Shown: positions 26,310 to 36,552, counted from the stretch's first letter. The stretch: 64,000 bases of DNA from Oceanihabitans sediminis (GCF_003337215.1 NZ_QPIG01000001.1:868001-932000), one strand, 5' to 3'. Made by a program: numbers and translations. Notes: a model not told the origin generated them from the letters alone.

Positions 26310-27269
26310 ATGAAAAACATCCTCTTAACCGCAGTACTTACCACCATACTACTATCATCTTGCGTTTCGCCAAAAGTATATAAAGACTTAGAAAGCAAAT
26401 ATGCTGCCTTAAAAAAAGAAAACAGAAAACTTTCTGATGATAATGAATCCCTTTTAGGAGCAAATAATAAAACAGAAAATGATTTTGCAGCTCTTAAAAA
26501 CGATTATGATGCAGCAATAGCAGAAAGAGATAGATTGCAAGCAGATTATAATGCGGTTAAAACTAATTTAGAAGCACTTAAGGCTTCTTATGATGCATTA
26601 GAGCAAAATAGCTCTGCTTCTTTAGCGGCAAACTCTAAGAAAAACAGAGAATTATTAGCACAATTAGAAGCGAAAGAGCAAGCTTTAGAAACAGAAAACG
26701 CTAGACTAAATAAGTTAAAAAACGAATTAGAGCAACGTTCAAACAGGGTAGAGGAATTAGAAAATTTGATTGCTGTAAAAGATGCTGCAATGACCACGTT
26801 GAAAAACGCAATTTCAAGAGCTTTAACCGATTTTGAAGGGAAGGGATTAACGGTAGTACAACGAGACGGAAAGGTTTATGTTTCTATGGAAAACAAACTT
26901 TTATTTCAATCCGGTAGTTGGGCTGTTGGTGTGCAAGGAAAAAAAGCAGTACAACAATTAGGAAGTGTTTTAGGTGATAATCCTGAAATTGCTGTTTTAA
27001 TTGAAGGGCATACAGATAATGTACCATATACCGGAACTGGTCCGATTTCTAGTAACTGGGATTTATCAACAAAAAGAGCTACGGCAATTGTAAATATTCT
27101 AAGAGAAAATAATGCTATTCATCCAGAAAACTTAACTGCAGCAGGAAGAGGAGAGTTTGCTCCTATAGCTTCTAATGAAACAGCAGAAGGAAAAGCAAAA
27201 AACCGAAGAATTGAGGTTATTCTAACGCCAAAATTAGATGAGGTTACTAAGCTCTTACAGGATATTTAA
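26310..27269 (+). CDS. OmpA-family lipoprotein with coiled coil
   Basis: 319 residues with a lipoprotein signal (LLSSC, Cys18). A long coiled coil covers about residues 25-155 (KKENRKL, NDYDAAIAERDRLQAD, LEQRSNRVEELEN). The C-terminal OmpA peptidoglycan-binding domain is complete, with LFQSGSW, IEGHTDNVPYTG and NRRIEVILTPK. It probably sits in the outer membrane, reaches across the periplasm and holds the cell wall. It follows xth closely and has a weak hairpin downstream. Confidence 0.92.
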   Translation: MKNILLTAVLTTILLSSCVSPKVYKDLESKYAALKKENRKLSDDNESLLGANNKTENDFAALKNDYDAAIAERDRLQADYNAVKTNLEALKASYDALEQNSSASLAANSKKNRELLAQLEAKEQALETENARLNKLKNELEQRSNRVEELENLIAVKDAAMTTLKNAISRALTDFEGKGLTVVQRDGKVYVSMENKLLFQSGSWAVGVQGKKAVQQLGSVLGDNPEIAVLIEGHTDNVPYTGTGPISSNWDLSTKRATAIVNILRENNAIHPENLTAAGRGEFAPIASNETAEGKAKNRRIEVILTPKLDEVTKLLQDI

Positions 27270-27277
27270 TACTATAA

Positions 27278-27312
27278 AAACTACTTTTATGTCATTTAGC
27301 AAAAAGTAGTTT
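27278..27312 (+). other. Hairpin after OmpA lipoprotein gene, possible weak terminator
   Basis: An 11-bp stem (AAACTACTTTT / AAAAGTAGTTT) with a 13-nt loop. It is not followed by a T-run on the plus strand, so terminator function is doubtful. Confidence 0.4.
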
Positions 27313-27351
27313 AATTAAAAAAGACATTTCTGCTTTTGTAGGGAGATAAAG

Positions 27352-28389
27352 ATGAAATATACCAGACTACCTAATACCGATATTAAAGTAAGTAAACTTT
27401 GTTTGGGAACCATGACTTGGGGGCGTCAAAACACCCAAGAGGAAGGTTTCGAGCAAATGGACTATGCCTTAGATCAAGGGATAAACTTTTTTGACACAGC
27501 AGAGCTTTATCCGGTTCCTGCAACCGAAGAACGTTATGCAGATACGGAGCGTATAATAGGAAATTGGTTTAAAAAAACTGGAAATAGAGACAAGGTAGTC
27601 TTGGCATCTAAAATTGCTGGTCCTGGTGACTATACTGCGCATATAAGAACCAATGGTTTTCGTCCTTCGGCTTTAAAAGATGCGGTAGATAAAAGTTTAG
27701 AAAGACTGCAAACCGATTATATAGACTTGTATCAATTGCATTGGCCAGAAAGGCAAACAAACACTTTTGGAATTCGTGATTATGACCATGATTCGGAGGA
27801 GGTTTGGCAGGATAATTTTCATGAAATACTTTATACCTTTGATAGAATTATAAAAGAAGGGAAGGTTCGCCAGATAGGAATATCTAATGAAAAGGCTTGG
27901 GCTACCATGCGTTATTTAGAAGAAGCAAAGTACCATCATTTGCCTAGAATGATAACCATTCAAAATGCATATTCATTATTGAATCGAACTTTTGAAGGAG
28001 ATTTGGCCGAGATTTCCATGCGAGAGAATATTGGGTTGTTAGCCTATTCGCCTATGGCTTTTGGTGTTCTATCCGGAAAATATATAAAAGGAACAGATAC
28101 AGAATACTCTAGGCTAAACCTGTTTTCTCGTTATTCAAGATATAGTAGTGCTTCCTGTACAGAAGCAGCAAGTAAGTATGTGCAACTAGCAGAAGACCAT
28201 GGTCTGAGTGCGGCACAAATGGCATTGGCTTTTGTTAGTCAGCAACCATTTGTAACCAGTACTATTATAGGAGCAACTACTATGGAGCAGTTAAAAGAAA
28301 ATATTGAAAGTATAAATCTTAGTTTGAATAAAAATATACTTTCCAAGATTAAGGAGATTCATGATTTAAATCCGAATCCTGCAACATAA
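27352..28389 (+). CDS. Aldo/keto reductase (Tas-like)
   Basis: 345 residues. NADPH-dependent aldo/keto reductase fold with LCLGTMTWGRQNTQEEG, the active-site Asp and Tyr in NFFDTAELYP, Lys in ASKIAGPG, and DYIDLYQLHWPER (His). The C-terminal cofactor segment includes STIIGATTMEQLKENI. The length and the insertion around residues 60-80 resemble E. coli Tas. Substrate unknown. A single-gene unit by its spacing. Confidence 0.92.
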   Translation: MKYTRLPNTDIKVSKLCLGTMTWGRQNTQEEGFEQMDYALDQGINFFDTAELYPVPATEERYADTERIIGNWFKKTGNRDKVVLASKIAGPGDYTAHIRTNGFRPSALKDAVDKSLERLQTDYIDLYQLHWPERQTNTFGIRDYDHDSEEVWQDNFHEILYTFDRIIKEGKVRQIGISNEKAWATMRYLEEAKYHHLPRMITIQNAYSLLNRTFEGDLAEISMRENIGLLAYSPMAFGVLSGKYIKGTDTEYSRLNLFSRYSRYSSASCTEAASKYVQLAEDHGLSAAQMALAFVSQQPFVTSTIIGATTMEQLKENIESINLSLNKNILSKIKEIHDLNPNPAT

Positions 28390-28621
28390 GTTTAACACTT
28401 AAAAGGGAACTGTTAAAAGAAAGTGTATTTTATCGATATAAAGAGTGTTTAGACTAGTAAACATTTGTTAATTTACTTAACAATATCTTTTTTTATACTT
28501 TGGATTTTTAATTAAAATCCCTAACTTGGCAGGGAATTAAACTAAATAAATAGAATAAACCATTGTAGTGACTTGCTTAGCAGGTTGTTACATTAATTAA
28601 CAACTAACTTTAACCTGTAAA
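28390..28621 (+). promoter_or_regulatory. Promoter and 5' leader of the T9SS adhesin unit
   Basis: No gene in this gap. A promoter-like TATACTTTG lies around 28494-28502. A run of inverted repeats follows: GGATTTTTAATTAAAATCC near 28502, CCCT...AGGG, and GTTGTTA / TAACAAC (28584-28590 with 28598-28604). The last competes with CAGGTT / AACCTG (28581-28586 with 28612-28617). The second pairing would reach within 4 nt of the adhesin ATG at 28622. Regulatory function is inferred. Confidence 0.45.
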
Positions 28622-31600
28622 ATGAAAAAAATTACTCTTTCTCTTATATTTGGGTTGATGGCTTTGATAGGCTATTCTCAAATAGGTTTAGTAGAAAATT
28701 TTGACGCTGGTTTAACATTGCCTCCAGGATGGACAGGTAGTGGATATGCCGGATCTGTGTTTGAACCATGTAGTGTTGTTTCACTTAGATCGAACTTAAG
28801 TGACTCTAACATGTCTGCTGAATTAGTTTCTCCAAATATTACTGGAGAGTCCAATGGAACAGATTTAACAATTGCTTTTGATTATAAGATTGTTGATTGG
28901 TCTGCAGCAGTAGATCCAACTCCTCCAGGATGGGGAGAATTTAATGTTTATTTTTCAACCGATGATGGTGGAGCATGGACTGCCGTTGGTAGTTTAGATG
29001 ATTCAAATCATCAAACATCAAGCGAGTGTTCAAACATAAGCTTTGTAGTACCTGCTGCTGAATTACCTACAGGTTCGGATGTGAAAATAAAATTTGAAAA
29101 TGTTTTCTATTCAGGAAATTATTATTTCTATGTAGATAATGTAACTGCTTCGCAGGTTGTGGTAGATCCACCTTCTTGTTCAGCCATTATTAATCCAGCT
29201 AACGGTGCTACCGGAGTTGATATTAATGAAAACTTAAGCTGGCAAGCAGCTACAGGAATTCCTTCAGGATATAGATTATCTGTAGGGACAACTGCAGGTG
29301 GTTCTGAACTACTTGATAATGTGGATGTAGGTCAATCTACTACTTATGATTTACCAACATTAGAGTATTCTACTGTATATTATGTAAGAGTAACTCCGTA
29401 TAATGATAATGGAGACGCAATAGGTTGTCAAGAAACCTCCTTTACTACAGGGGCAGATCCAAATGCGCCAGTAGATTGTGCGAGTGGTATTCCTATTAAT
29501 ACTGTTTATTGTTATTCAAATAATGATACAACAACATTTAGCTTCCAAAGTTCTGATGGTGCACCACTTGTGGTATTCTTCAATTCAGGTAGTACGGAGA
29601 ACAACTGGGACGAGTTAATTATAACAGATTCCGATGGAACTAATATTTATACAGGATATGGTGATGGAGGAGATCTTTCCGGATTGATGTTTGTGTCTTC
29701 TGGTGATACTATTACGGTAGGGGTGACTTCAGATGGTTCTGGGATTAGCTGTACTAATAATCCATGGAATTTTGATGTATATTGTTTAGATACAACTGCT
29801 TTACCTAACTGTAATGCAAGTTTAACAACTCCTATAAATGGAGCTGTAGATGTAAGTGAAAATACAGTGTTAACTTGGAGACCAGCAACTGTTTTTGTGA
29901 CAGGATATATTCTTAATATGGGTACAACACCAGGAGGAACAGATGTTCTTAATGGTGTAGATGTAGGTGATGTTTTAACTTATAACCCAGGAGTTTTAGA
30001 TTACGATCAAACATATTATGTAACTATTATACCTTATAATGATAATGGTCAAGCTTCCGGTTGTATAGAAGAGAGCTTTACTGTAAAAGCAGATCCAAAT
30101 CAAATTGTAGACTGTGATACTGGTCAGGTTATCAATACCACTTTCTGTTACGGTAATAATGAAATAATTGAATATTGGTTTGCATCTTCAAATGGCGATC
30201 CTATTTCTATATTCTTTAACGCAGGTTCTTTAGAAGAAAGTACTTTTTCAGGAAATACTTGGGATGACTTACTTATCTATGACGGAACTGATAATACAGG
30301 TACCTTATTATATGATTCTGATGACGGGATTGTTGGTACAGGAAACTTAGCAGGACTTTCTGTTGTTTCAAATACGGGGAACTTATATATTGTTTTAGAT
30401 TCAGATGGATTTACAAGCTGTGAGTCTAGTAATGCATTAGATCCAATTGATTTTGACGTTTCTTGTGTAGATACTACTGCATTGCCAAACTGTAACGCTT
30501 CCCTTATTACTCCTGCAAACGGAGCTGTAGGTGTTAATGAAAATGAAGATATCACATGGAGCGCAGCTTCTGTTTTAGTAGATGGTTATAAGCTATCTTT
30601 AGGAACTACTCCAGGTGGAACGGATATTTTAGATGCATTTGATGTAGGTAACGTTACAACGTATGATCCAGGTGTTTTACCTTACAGTGCTACTATATAT
30701 GTTACTATTGTTCCTTACAATGCTAACGGGGATGCGCAAGGATGTACTGAAGAAAGCTTTACAGTAAAAGATGATCCAAATCAAGTTGTAGATTGTGATA
30801 CTTCTCAAGTGATAAATACAACTTTTTGTTATGCAAATAATGATATAATTGAGTATTGGTTTGCTTCTTCCAACGGAGATCCTATTTCTATATTCTTTAA
30901 CGCTGGTGTTTTAGAGGAAAGCAACTTTTCTGGAAATACTTGGGATGACTTATATATTTATGACGGTACAGATAATACAGGAACCTTATTATATGATTCT
31001 AACGATGGAATTGTAGGAAATAACAACTTAGCTGGCTTCTCTTTCGTAGCTAACAGTGGTAATTTATATATTTTCTTTGACGCAGATGGTTCCGGAAGTT
31101 GTGAGACAGGGGGATATACTCCAGTTGATTTTGATGTAACTTGTGTTGATACAACCGCTTTACCAAACTGTAATGCATCTTTAATTTCTCCGGCTAATGG
31201 AGCTGTAGATATAAATGAAAATGACGATATTACATGGAGTGCAGCTTCTGTTTTAGTTACTGGGTATAAACTAACCTTAGGAACTACGCCAGGAGGATCT
31301 GATATTTTAAATGGAGTAGATGTAGGAAACGTAACAACTTACGATCCAGGAACACTTCCTTTTTCTGAAACTATTTATGTAACTATTGTTCCTTACAATG
31401 ATAACGGAGATGCAACAGGCTGTACAGAAGAAAGTTTTACAATTAGAAATGACCCGAATGTCATTGTTGATTGTTCTGCAGGTCCTGTAAATACAACTTA
31501 CTGTTATACACCTAATGATACGATGGAATTTAACTTTGCTAGTTCAACGGGTAACCCATTAGTACTAGAATTTAACGCAGGTCAAGTTGAAAACAACTGG

Positions 31601-33715
31601 GATGAGTTAATCGTATTAGATTCTGACGGTTCAGAACTATATAATGGCTATGGTAACAACGGAAACTTAGCAGGATTAACGTTTACATCAACCGGTCCTT
31701 CATTAACTGTTATGATAACTTCAGATGGTTCTGGAAGTTGTTCAACGAATGGATATACTCCTTGGGATTTTGATGTATGGTGTTTAACTTGTCTACCTCA
31801 AACAGCTACATTTAATGTGGTTAATGGAGACTGTGATACCGATCCAGATAACCCAGTTTTTGAAGTAGAGGTTAATATTACAGATATGGGAGATGCAGCA
31901 TCTCTTGAGTTAACAGATAACCAAGGGAGTGCCGTTCAAACTGTTACAGAAGCAGGGATTGTAATTATGGGGCCTTACCCAGCAAGTACAAACGTAGTGG
32001 TAACTGTTGCGAATGCAGATGACCCTAACTGTATTATAGAAAGTAACCCATTATCCTTTATATGTCCACCTCCACCAAACCCATGTTCTATTGTGTTTGC
32101 AGGTGAAGACGCTACGGTAGACTGTAACACGCCAGAGGTTGTTTTAGAAAGTAACTTCCATTTATATGGTCAAGACACAGAAAACTATGAGATAAATGCA
32201 ATTGATACTTGTCCGACTCCTCCAGTTGACGGAGCGACTCCTACAAGTGTAAACGTAGATGATACTTGGTCTGAGGTAATTGATCTTGGATTTGACTTCT
32301 GTTTCTACGGTGGTGTTTATGACCAAGTAATTGTAGGTTCTAACGGAGTAGTTAGTTTTGAAGTTGAGCATGCTGGTGGCTACAATAGTTGGGCTTTAAG
32401 TTCTGTTTCTACATTACCAAATGCAACTAATAATGCTATATCGCAAGGAAATATATTTGGTGTTGGTCATGATATCGACCCTTCAGTTTGTGGTAGTATT
32501 GATTATGTAGTATTAGGTTCCGCTCCTTACAGACAGTTCGTAGTAAACTATAATGAGGTTTGTTATTTTGGTTCTTCTTGTACTGGATTAACAACTACAA
32601 GTCAAATCATTTTACATGAGTCTTCTAATAATATTGATATTCATATTTTAGAAAAGCCTACATGTGCAGCTTGGAATGACGGACTTGCGGTAGTAGGTAT
32701 TCAAAGTGTAGATGATACACAGGCAGCATCGCCTCCAGGTCGTAATACAGGTGTATGGAGCGTAGCTCCTGATAGCCCAGAGTCGTATAGATTCTCTCCT
32801 TCAGGAACTCCAAACTATACTTTAGAGTGGACAGACGAAGAAGGTACTGTGATTAGTACTGAGGAATCTGTAACGGTTTCACCAAGTGAGACAACCACTT
32901 ACTCTTTCGCAGTAACTTATGAGTTATGTACAGGAGGTACAGCTACGGTATCTGATGATGTTGTAGTTACTTATGAAAACCTATCTACATTTGATGCTTC
33001 TTTTGAAATGACAGCAAACTGCGATGGTGCAACTGCAACTATTTTAGGTGATGCAGGAGGAACATTCTCTTTCAACCCTGAACCAGCAGATGGTGCAACT
33101 ATAGATGCAGCTACTGGGGAAATTACAAATGCAGTTCCAGGCGCTATGTATAATGTTGACTATACCGTAGGAGAAGATTCTTGTCCTGCAGTTACAACCG
33201 AAACGGTGACTGTTCTTACTACAGATGACTTCCAAGTAACTTTTGATTTTATGCCAACATGTGAGGGAGCAACCGTTACTATTACTGGTGATGCAGGAGG
33301 AACTTTTAGTTCTCCAGATAGTGGAATTACTGTAAATGCACAAACGGGAGAAGTTACAGGAGGAGAATCTGATACAACTTATACTATTGAATATACTACA
33401 TCTGGTGAATGTCCAGTAGTAATTACTGAGTCGTTTACAACGGAATATTGTGAATTACCTGAAATTCCTCAAGGAATATCTCCTAACGGTGATGGTAGAA
33501 ATGATACTTTTGACTTGACTGAGTTTAATGTAAGTCGTTTAGAAATATTTAATAGACATGGTGTAAAAGTTTACTCTAGAACTAACTATACAAACCAATG
33601 GTATGGTCAGTCAGACAATGGAGATGAACTACCAGTTGGAACTTATTTCTATGTGATGGAATATGACGGAAATAAGACGAAAACATCTTGGGTATATTTA
33701 AATAGAGAAAACTAA
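28622..33715 (+). CDS. Giant T9SS-secreted adhesin-like repeat protein (type B sorting domain)
   Basis: 1697 residues with a Sec signal peptide (ALIGYSQ). The order is: a cleaved-adhesin/MAM-like domain (about 20-180), four tandem units of fibronectin III-like plus CUB-like domain starting at Cys186, 397, 624 and 850, a linker and Ig-like regions with many Cys pairs, and a type B T9SS C-terminal domain from about residue 1614 (EIPQGISPNGDGRND to the end). The last is the gliding motility-associated C-terminal signal that sends proteins out through T9SS to the cell surface. It heads a unit with a PorP/SprF protein and an OmpA/PD40 protein, the typical layout for T9SS type B cargo. Ligand unknown; adhesion is inferred from domains. 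Confidence 0.9.
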   Translation: MKKITLSLIFGLMALIGYSQIGLVENFDAGLTLPPGWTGSGYAGSVFEPCSVVSLRSNLSDSNMSAELVSPNITGESNGTDLTIAFDYKIVDWSAAVDPTPPGWGEFNVYFSTDDGGAWTAVGSLDDSNHQTSSECSNISFVVPAAELPTGSDVKIKFENVFYSGNYYFYVDNVTASQVVVDPPSCSAIINPANGATGVDINENLSWQAATGIPSGYRLSVGTTAGGSELLDNVDVGQSTTYDLPTLEYSTVYYVRVTPYNDNGDAIGCQETSFTTGADPNAPVDCASGIPINTVYCYSNNDTTTFSFQSSDGAPLVVFFNSGSTENNWDELIITDSDGTNIYTGYGDGGDLSGLMFVSSGDTITVGVTSDGSGISCTNNPWNFDVYCLDTTALPNCNASLTTPINGAVDVSENTVLTWRPATVFVTGYILNMGTTPGGTDVLNGVDVGDVLTYNPGVLDYDQTYYVTIIPYNDNGQASGCIEESFTVKADPNQIVDCDTGQVINTTFCYGNNEIIEYWFASSNGDPISIFFNAGSLEESTFSGNTWDDLLIYDGTDNTGTLLYDSDDGIVGTGNLAGLSVVSNTGNLYIVLDSDGFTSCESSNALDPIDFDVSCVDTTALPNCNASLITPANGAVGVNENEDITWSAASVLVDGYKLSLGTTPGGTDILDAFDVGNVTTYDPGVLPYSATIYVTIVPYNANGDAQGCTEESFTVKDDPNQVVDCDTSQVINTTFCYANNDIIEYWFASSNGDPISIFFNAGVLEESNFSGNTWDDLYIYDGTDNTGTLLYDSNDGIVGNNNLAGFSFVANSGNLYIFFDADGSGSCETGGYTPVDFDVTCVDTTALPNCNASLISPANGAVDINENDDITWSAASVLVTGYKLTLGTTPGGSDILNGVDVGNVTTYDPGTLPFSETIYVTIVPYNDNGDATGCTEESFTIRNDPNVIVDCSAGPVNTTYCYTPNDTMEFNFASSTGNPLVLEFNAGQVENNWDELIVLDSDGSELYNGYGNNGNLAGLTFTSTGPSLTVMITSDGSGSCSTNGYTPWDFDVWCLTCLPQTATFNVVNGDCDTDPDNPVFEVEVNITDMGDAASLELTDNQGSAVQTVTEAGIVIMGPYPASTNVVVTVANADDPNCIIESNPLSFICPPPPNPCSIVFAGEDATVDCNTPEVVLESNFHLYGQDTENYEINAIDTCPTPPVDGATPTSVNVDDTWSEVIDLGFDFCFYGGVYDQVIVGSNGVVSFEVEHAGGYNSWALSSVSTLPNATNNAISQGNIFGVGHDIDPSVCGSIDYVVLGSAPYRQFVVNYNEVCYFGSSCTGLTTTSQIILHESSNNIDIHILEKPTCAAWNDGLAVVGIQSVDDTQAASPPGRNTGVWSVAPDSPESYRFSPSGTPNYTLEWTDEEGTVISTEESVTVSPSETTTYSFAVTYELCTGGTATVSDDVVVTYENLSTFDASFEMTANCDGATATILGDAGGTFSFNPEPADGATIDAATGEITNAVPGAMYNVDYTVGEDSCPAVTTETVTVLTTDDFQVTFDFMPTCEGATVTITGDAGGTFSSPDSGITVNAQTGEVTGGESDTTYTIEYTTSGECPVVITESFTTEYCELPEIPQGISPNGDGRNDTFDLTEFNVSRLEIFNRHGVKVYSRTNYTNQWYGQSDNGDELPVGTYFYVMEYDGNKTKTSWVYLNREN
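29177..31790 (+). repeat. Four in-frame tandem repeats (about 620-680 bp each) inside the adhesin gene
   Basis: Unit starts at 29177, 29810, 30491 and 31169, marked by Cys-Asn-Ala-Ser-Leu or similar and by PANGAVDVNEN. Units 2 and 3 share near-identical CUB-like halves (TWDDLLIYDGTDNTGTLLY type), while units 1 and 4 share a second version (NNWDELII type), giving an A-B-B-A order. Confidence 0.85.
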
Positions 33716-33731
33716 AAACTAACTAATTAAA

Positions 33732-34637
33732 ATGAAAAAATTATATATAATTCTCGCATTCTTGTTTGTGGCACAAATACATGCACAACAAGATCCGCAG
33801 TACACACAGTATATGTATAACATGAACGTTGTAAACCCAGCTTATGCTGGGTCTTACGACGGACTTGCTGTAGGTTTACTATATAGAAGTCAGTGGGTTG
33901 GTTTAGAAGGAGCACCAAAAACAGGTACTCTTGCTATTCATTCCCCTGTAGGAAAAAGGGTTGGATTAGGAATGTCTCTTATTAGTGACGAAGTTGGTCC
34001 GGTAAGAGAAACCAATGCTTATGCAGATTTCTCATATACATTACCAGTAGGAGTTGAAACAAAGTTAGCGTTTGGAGTAAAAGCAGGTGCAACATTTCAT
34101 GATATAGGATTAAATGGTTTAGTTTTAACAGATTCAGATGACCAATTATTCCAGGACATTAATGAGGTTACCCCTAACATTGGTGCAGGAGTTTATTTTT
34201 ATAAGCCAAACAAGTATTATGTTTCAGTTTCTATGCCAAATATTTTAAATGCTACGCATTTAGATGCAGGTGGATATAATATTGGTTCTGAAACGCAGCA
34301 TTTATTTGCAGCGGCTGGATATGTATTTGATTTATCAGAAAACTTTAAATTAAAACCGCATGCTTTAGTAAAAACTGCATTTGATGCTCCAACAAGTTTC
34401 GATGTAAATGCCAACGTATTTATGTATGATTTAGTGGAAGTAGGTGTTGGATATCGTTTAGAAGATTCATTCAGTGGTATGGTAAACTTTATGGTTACAC
34501 CAAATCTAAGAATAGGATATGCATATGACGCTATTCAATCAGATTTAAATTATACTACTAGTTCCTCTCACGAAGTGTTTGTTAATTTCGATATTTCTTT
34601 TGCTAAAAAAGTATCTCGTTCACCACGTTATTTCTAA
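33732..34637 (+). CDS. PorP/SprF-family T9SS membrane protein
   Basis: 301 residues with a signal peptide (IHAQQDPQ). The start QDPQYTQYMYNMNVVNPAYAG is the hallmark of PorP/SprF, and the rest alternates as an outer-membrane barrel. PorP/SprF proteins are needed for secretion or anchoring of a partner type B cargo, here the 1697-residue protein that ends 16 bp upstream. The OmpA/PD40 gene follows 19 bp later, so the three genes form a unit comparable to sprB-sprF in F. johnsoniae. Confidence 0.94.
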   Translation: MKKLYIILAFLFVAQIHAQQDPQYTQYMYNMNVVNPAYAGSYDGLAVGLLYRSQWVGLEGAPKTGTLAIHSPVGKRVGLGMSLISDEVGPVRETNAYADFSYTLPVGVETKLAFGVKAGATFHDIGLNGLVLTDSDDQLFQDINEVTPNIGAGVYFYKPNKYYVSVSMPNILNATHLDAGGYNIGSETQHLFAAAGYVFDLSENFKLKPHALVKTAFDAPTSFDVNANVFMYDLVEVGVGYRLEDSFSGMVNFMVTPNLRIGYAYDAIQSDLNYTTSSSHEVFVNFDISFAKKVSRSPRYF

Positions 34638-34656
34638 TCACTTAAGCTAAATAAAA

Positions 34657-36552
34657 ATGAAAAAAATAAAAATATTTATAACATTACTATTATTGAGTAG
34701 CTTAAGTATAACTGCTCAAAATAAATATACGCAAACAGCAGATAAGCATTTTGACAAATTTGAATTTGTTGAAGCTATTGCAGCTTATAACAAACTGGTT
34801 GAAAAAGGTCAGGGCGATGCCTATGTATATACAAAATTAGCAGAAGCTAATTATAATATATTCAGTACTACCGAAGCTGAGAAATGGTATGCAAAAGCTT
34901 TAGAATCTTCTCAAGATGCAGAAATGATGTATAAGTATTCTCAAATGCTTAAAGCTAATGGGAAATACGATGCGTCTAACCAATGGATGCATAAATTCGC
35001 TAAAGCGAATCCGAAAGACGATCGTGCTAAAGCATTTTTAGCAAATCAAGATTATCTTCCAGGTATTTTAGAAGGAGTTCAAAAATACGAACTAGAAAGT
35101 TTAGGATTTAACTCTGAAGCTTCAGATTTTGGAGGAACTCTAAAAGATGGTGTATTATATTTCACTTCTGCTAGAAACAATGCAAGACGTACTTACGGAT
35201 GGAATGAAGAGCCTTTCTTAGATATTTATCAAGTTGCTGTTTCAGAAGGAGATAATGCAGAAGCTGAGCCAGTTAAAGGATCTATTAATACAAAATATCA
35301 CGAAGGACTTGTAACATTTAGTCCAGATGGAAACACCATGTATTTCTCAAGAGAAAGCTTCTATGATGGCGTTTATGAGAAAATAGAAGATTCAAAAACT
35401 AAAATTAGTGTCATTCATTTATTTAAAGCTACTAAATCTGGTGACTCTTGGAAAAATGTAAAAGCACTTCCTTTTAACAGTGATTCTTATTCTGTAAAAA
35501 ACCCTTCTTTAAGTGTTGATGGTAAAACATTATATTTTGCTTCCGACATGCCTGGAGGTTTTGGGAAATATGATATCTATAAGGCTACTGTAAATGCAGA
35601 TGGTTCTTTTGGTGACCCAGAAAATTTAGGAGCTAAAGTAAACACAGAAGGACAAGAAATGTTCCCATTCATTAGTGATAACGGAACTTTATACTTCTCT
35701 TCTAATGGTCATTTAGGACTTGGTGGATTAGATGTATTCTATACAACAGCATCTGGTGATGTTGTAAATGCTGGAGCTCCTATTAATAGTAATTCAGATG
35801 ATTTAGCATTTACTATTAACGAAGAAACTGGTGAAGGTTTTGTTTCTTCAAACAGAGAAGGTGGACAAGGAAGCGATGATATTTATGCTGTTAAAAGATT
35901 AAAACCATGTAATGTTCTAGTTACTACAACAGTTGTAAACAACGAAACAGATACTCCACTAGCAGGAGTTACAGTTACTATTAAAGATGTAAAAGGACAA
36001 GTTCTTGCTACAGAAACTTCAAATGCAGAAGGAAAAGTATCGTATACTGTTCCTTGCGAAAATGCACTGCTTATTGCAGGTAGTTTAGAAGATTTCGAAA
36101 GTAACTCCATAGACTTTGCTGGTAGTAAAGAAGAGACAATGGAATTAATTTTACCACTAGATCCAATCGAAAAAATTATTGTTGAAGATCGTGTAGTGTT
36201 AAATCCAATCTTATTCGACTTCGATAAGTCTAATATAACTGCACAAGGAGCTTTTGAATTAGATAAGCTTGTTGCTGTAATGAAGAAATACCCAGAGATG
36301 GTTATTTTAGCAGAATCTCATACAGATAATAGAGGTTCGGCAAGATACAACGAAAAGTTATCTAGCAGACGTGCGCAATCGACTGTACAGTACGTTATTT
36401 CGAAAGGAATTGATGCAAGTAGAATAACAGGTGTTGGAAAAGGAGAAAGTGACTTACGAGTTAACTGTGGCTCTAAGTGTACTGAAGAAGAACACCAATT
36501 AAATAGACGTAGTGAGTTTATTATTGTAAGTGGTGGTCCAAACCAACAATAG
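34657..36552 (+). CDS. OmpA-family protein with TPR and PD40 beta-propeller (PorE/SprE-type context)
   Basis: 631 residues with a signal peptide (SITAQ). In order: TPR-like helices (about 25-130), WD40-like PD40 repeats (about 150-420; FSPDGNTMYFSRE, SVDGKTLYFASDMPGG, ISDNGTLYFSSNG), a carboxypeptidase-regulatory-like beta sandwich (about 430-500, TPLAGVTVTIKDVKG) and an OmpA peptidoglycan-binding domain (about 520-625, LFDFDKSNI and ESHTDNRGSARYNEKLSSRR). This matches proteins coded after PorP/SprF in T9SS cargo units; it probably fixes the complex to the cell wall. Confidence 0.9.
   Translation: MKKIKIFITLLLLSSLSITAQNKYTQTADKHFDKFEFVEAIAAYNKLVEKGQGDAYVYTKLAEANYNIFSTTEAEKWYAKALESSQDAEMMYKYSQMLKANGKYDASNQWMHKFAKANPKDDRAKAFLANQDYLPGILEGVQKYELESLGFNSEASDFGGTLKDGVLYFTSARNNARRTYGWNEEPFLDIYQVAVSEGDNAEAEPVKGSINTKYHEGLVTFSPDGNTMYFSRESFYDGVYEKIEDSKTKISVIHLFKATKSGDSWKNVKALPFNSDSYSVKNPSLSVDGKTLYFASDMPGGFGKYDIYKATVNADGSFGDPENLGAKVNTEGQEMFPFISDNGTLYFSSNGHLGLGGLDVFYTTASGDVVNAGAPINSNSDDLAFTINEETGEGFVSSNREGGQGSDDIYAVKRLKPCNVLVTTTVVNNETDTPLAGVTVTIKDVKGQVLATETSNAEGKVSYTVPCENALLIAGSLEDFESNSIDFAGSKEETMELILPLDPIEKIIVEDRVVLNPILFDFDKSNITAQGAFELDKLVAVMKKYPEMVILAESHTDNRGSARYNEKLSSRRAQSTVQYVISKGIDASRITGVGKGESDLRVNCGSKCTEEEHQLNRRSEFIIVSGGPNQQ

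Noticed and set aside
29177-31790. CRISPR-like or other DNA repeat array
   Set aside because: The periodicity is in protein domains of over 600 bp, in one continuous reading frame; no short direct repeats with spacers.
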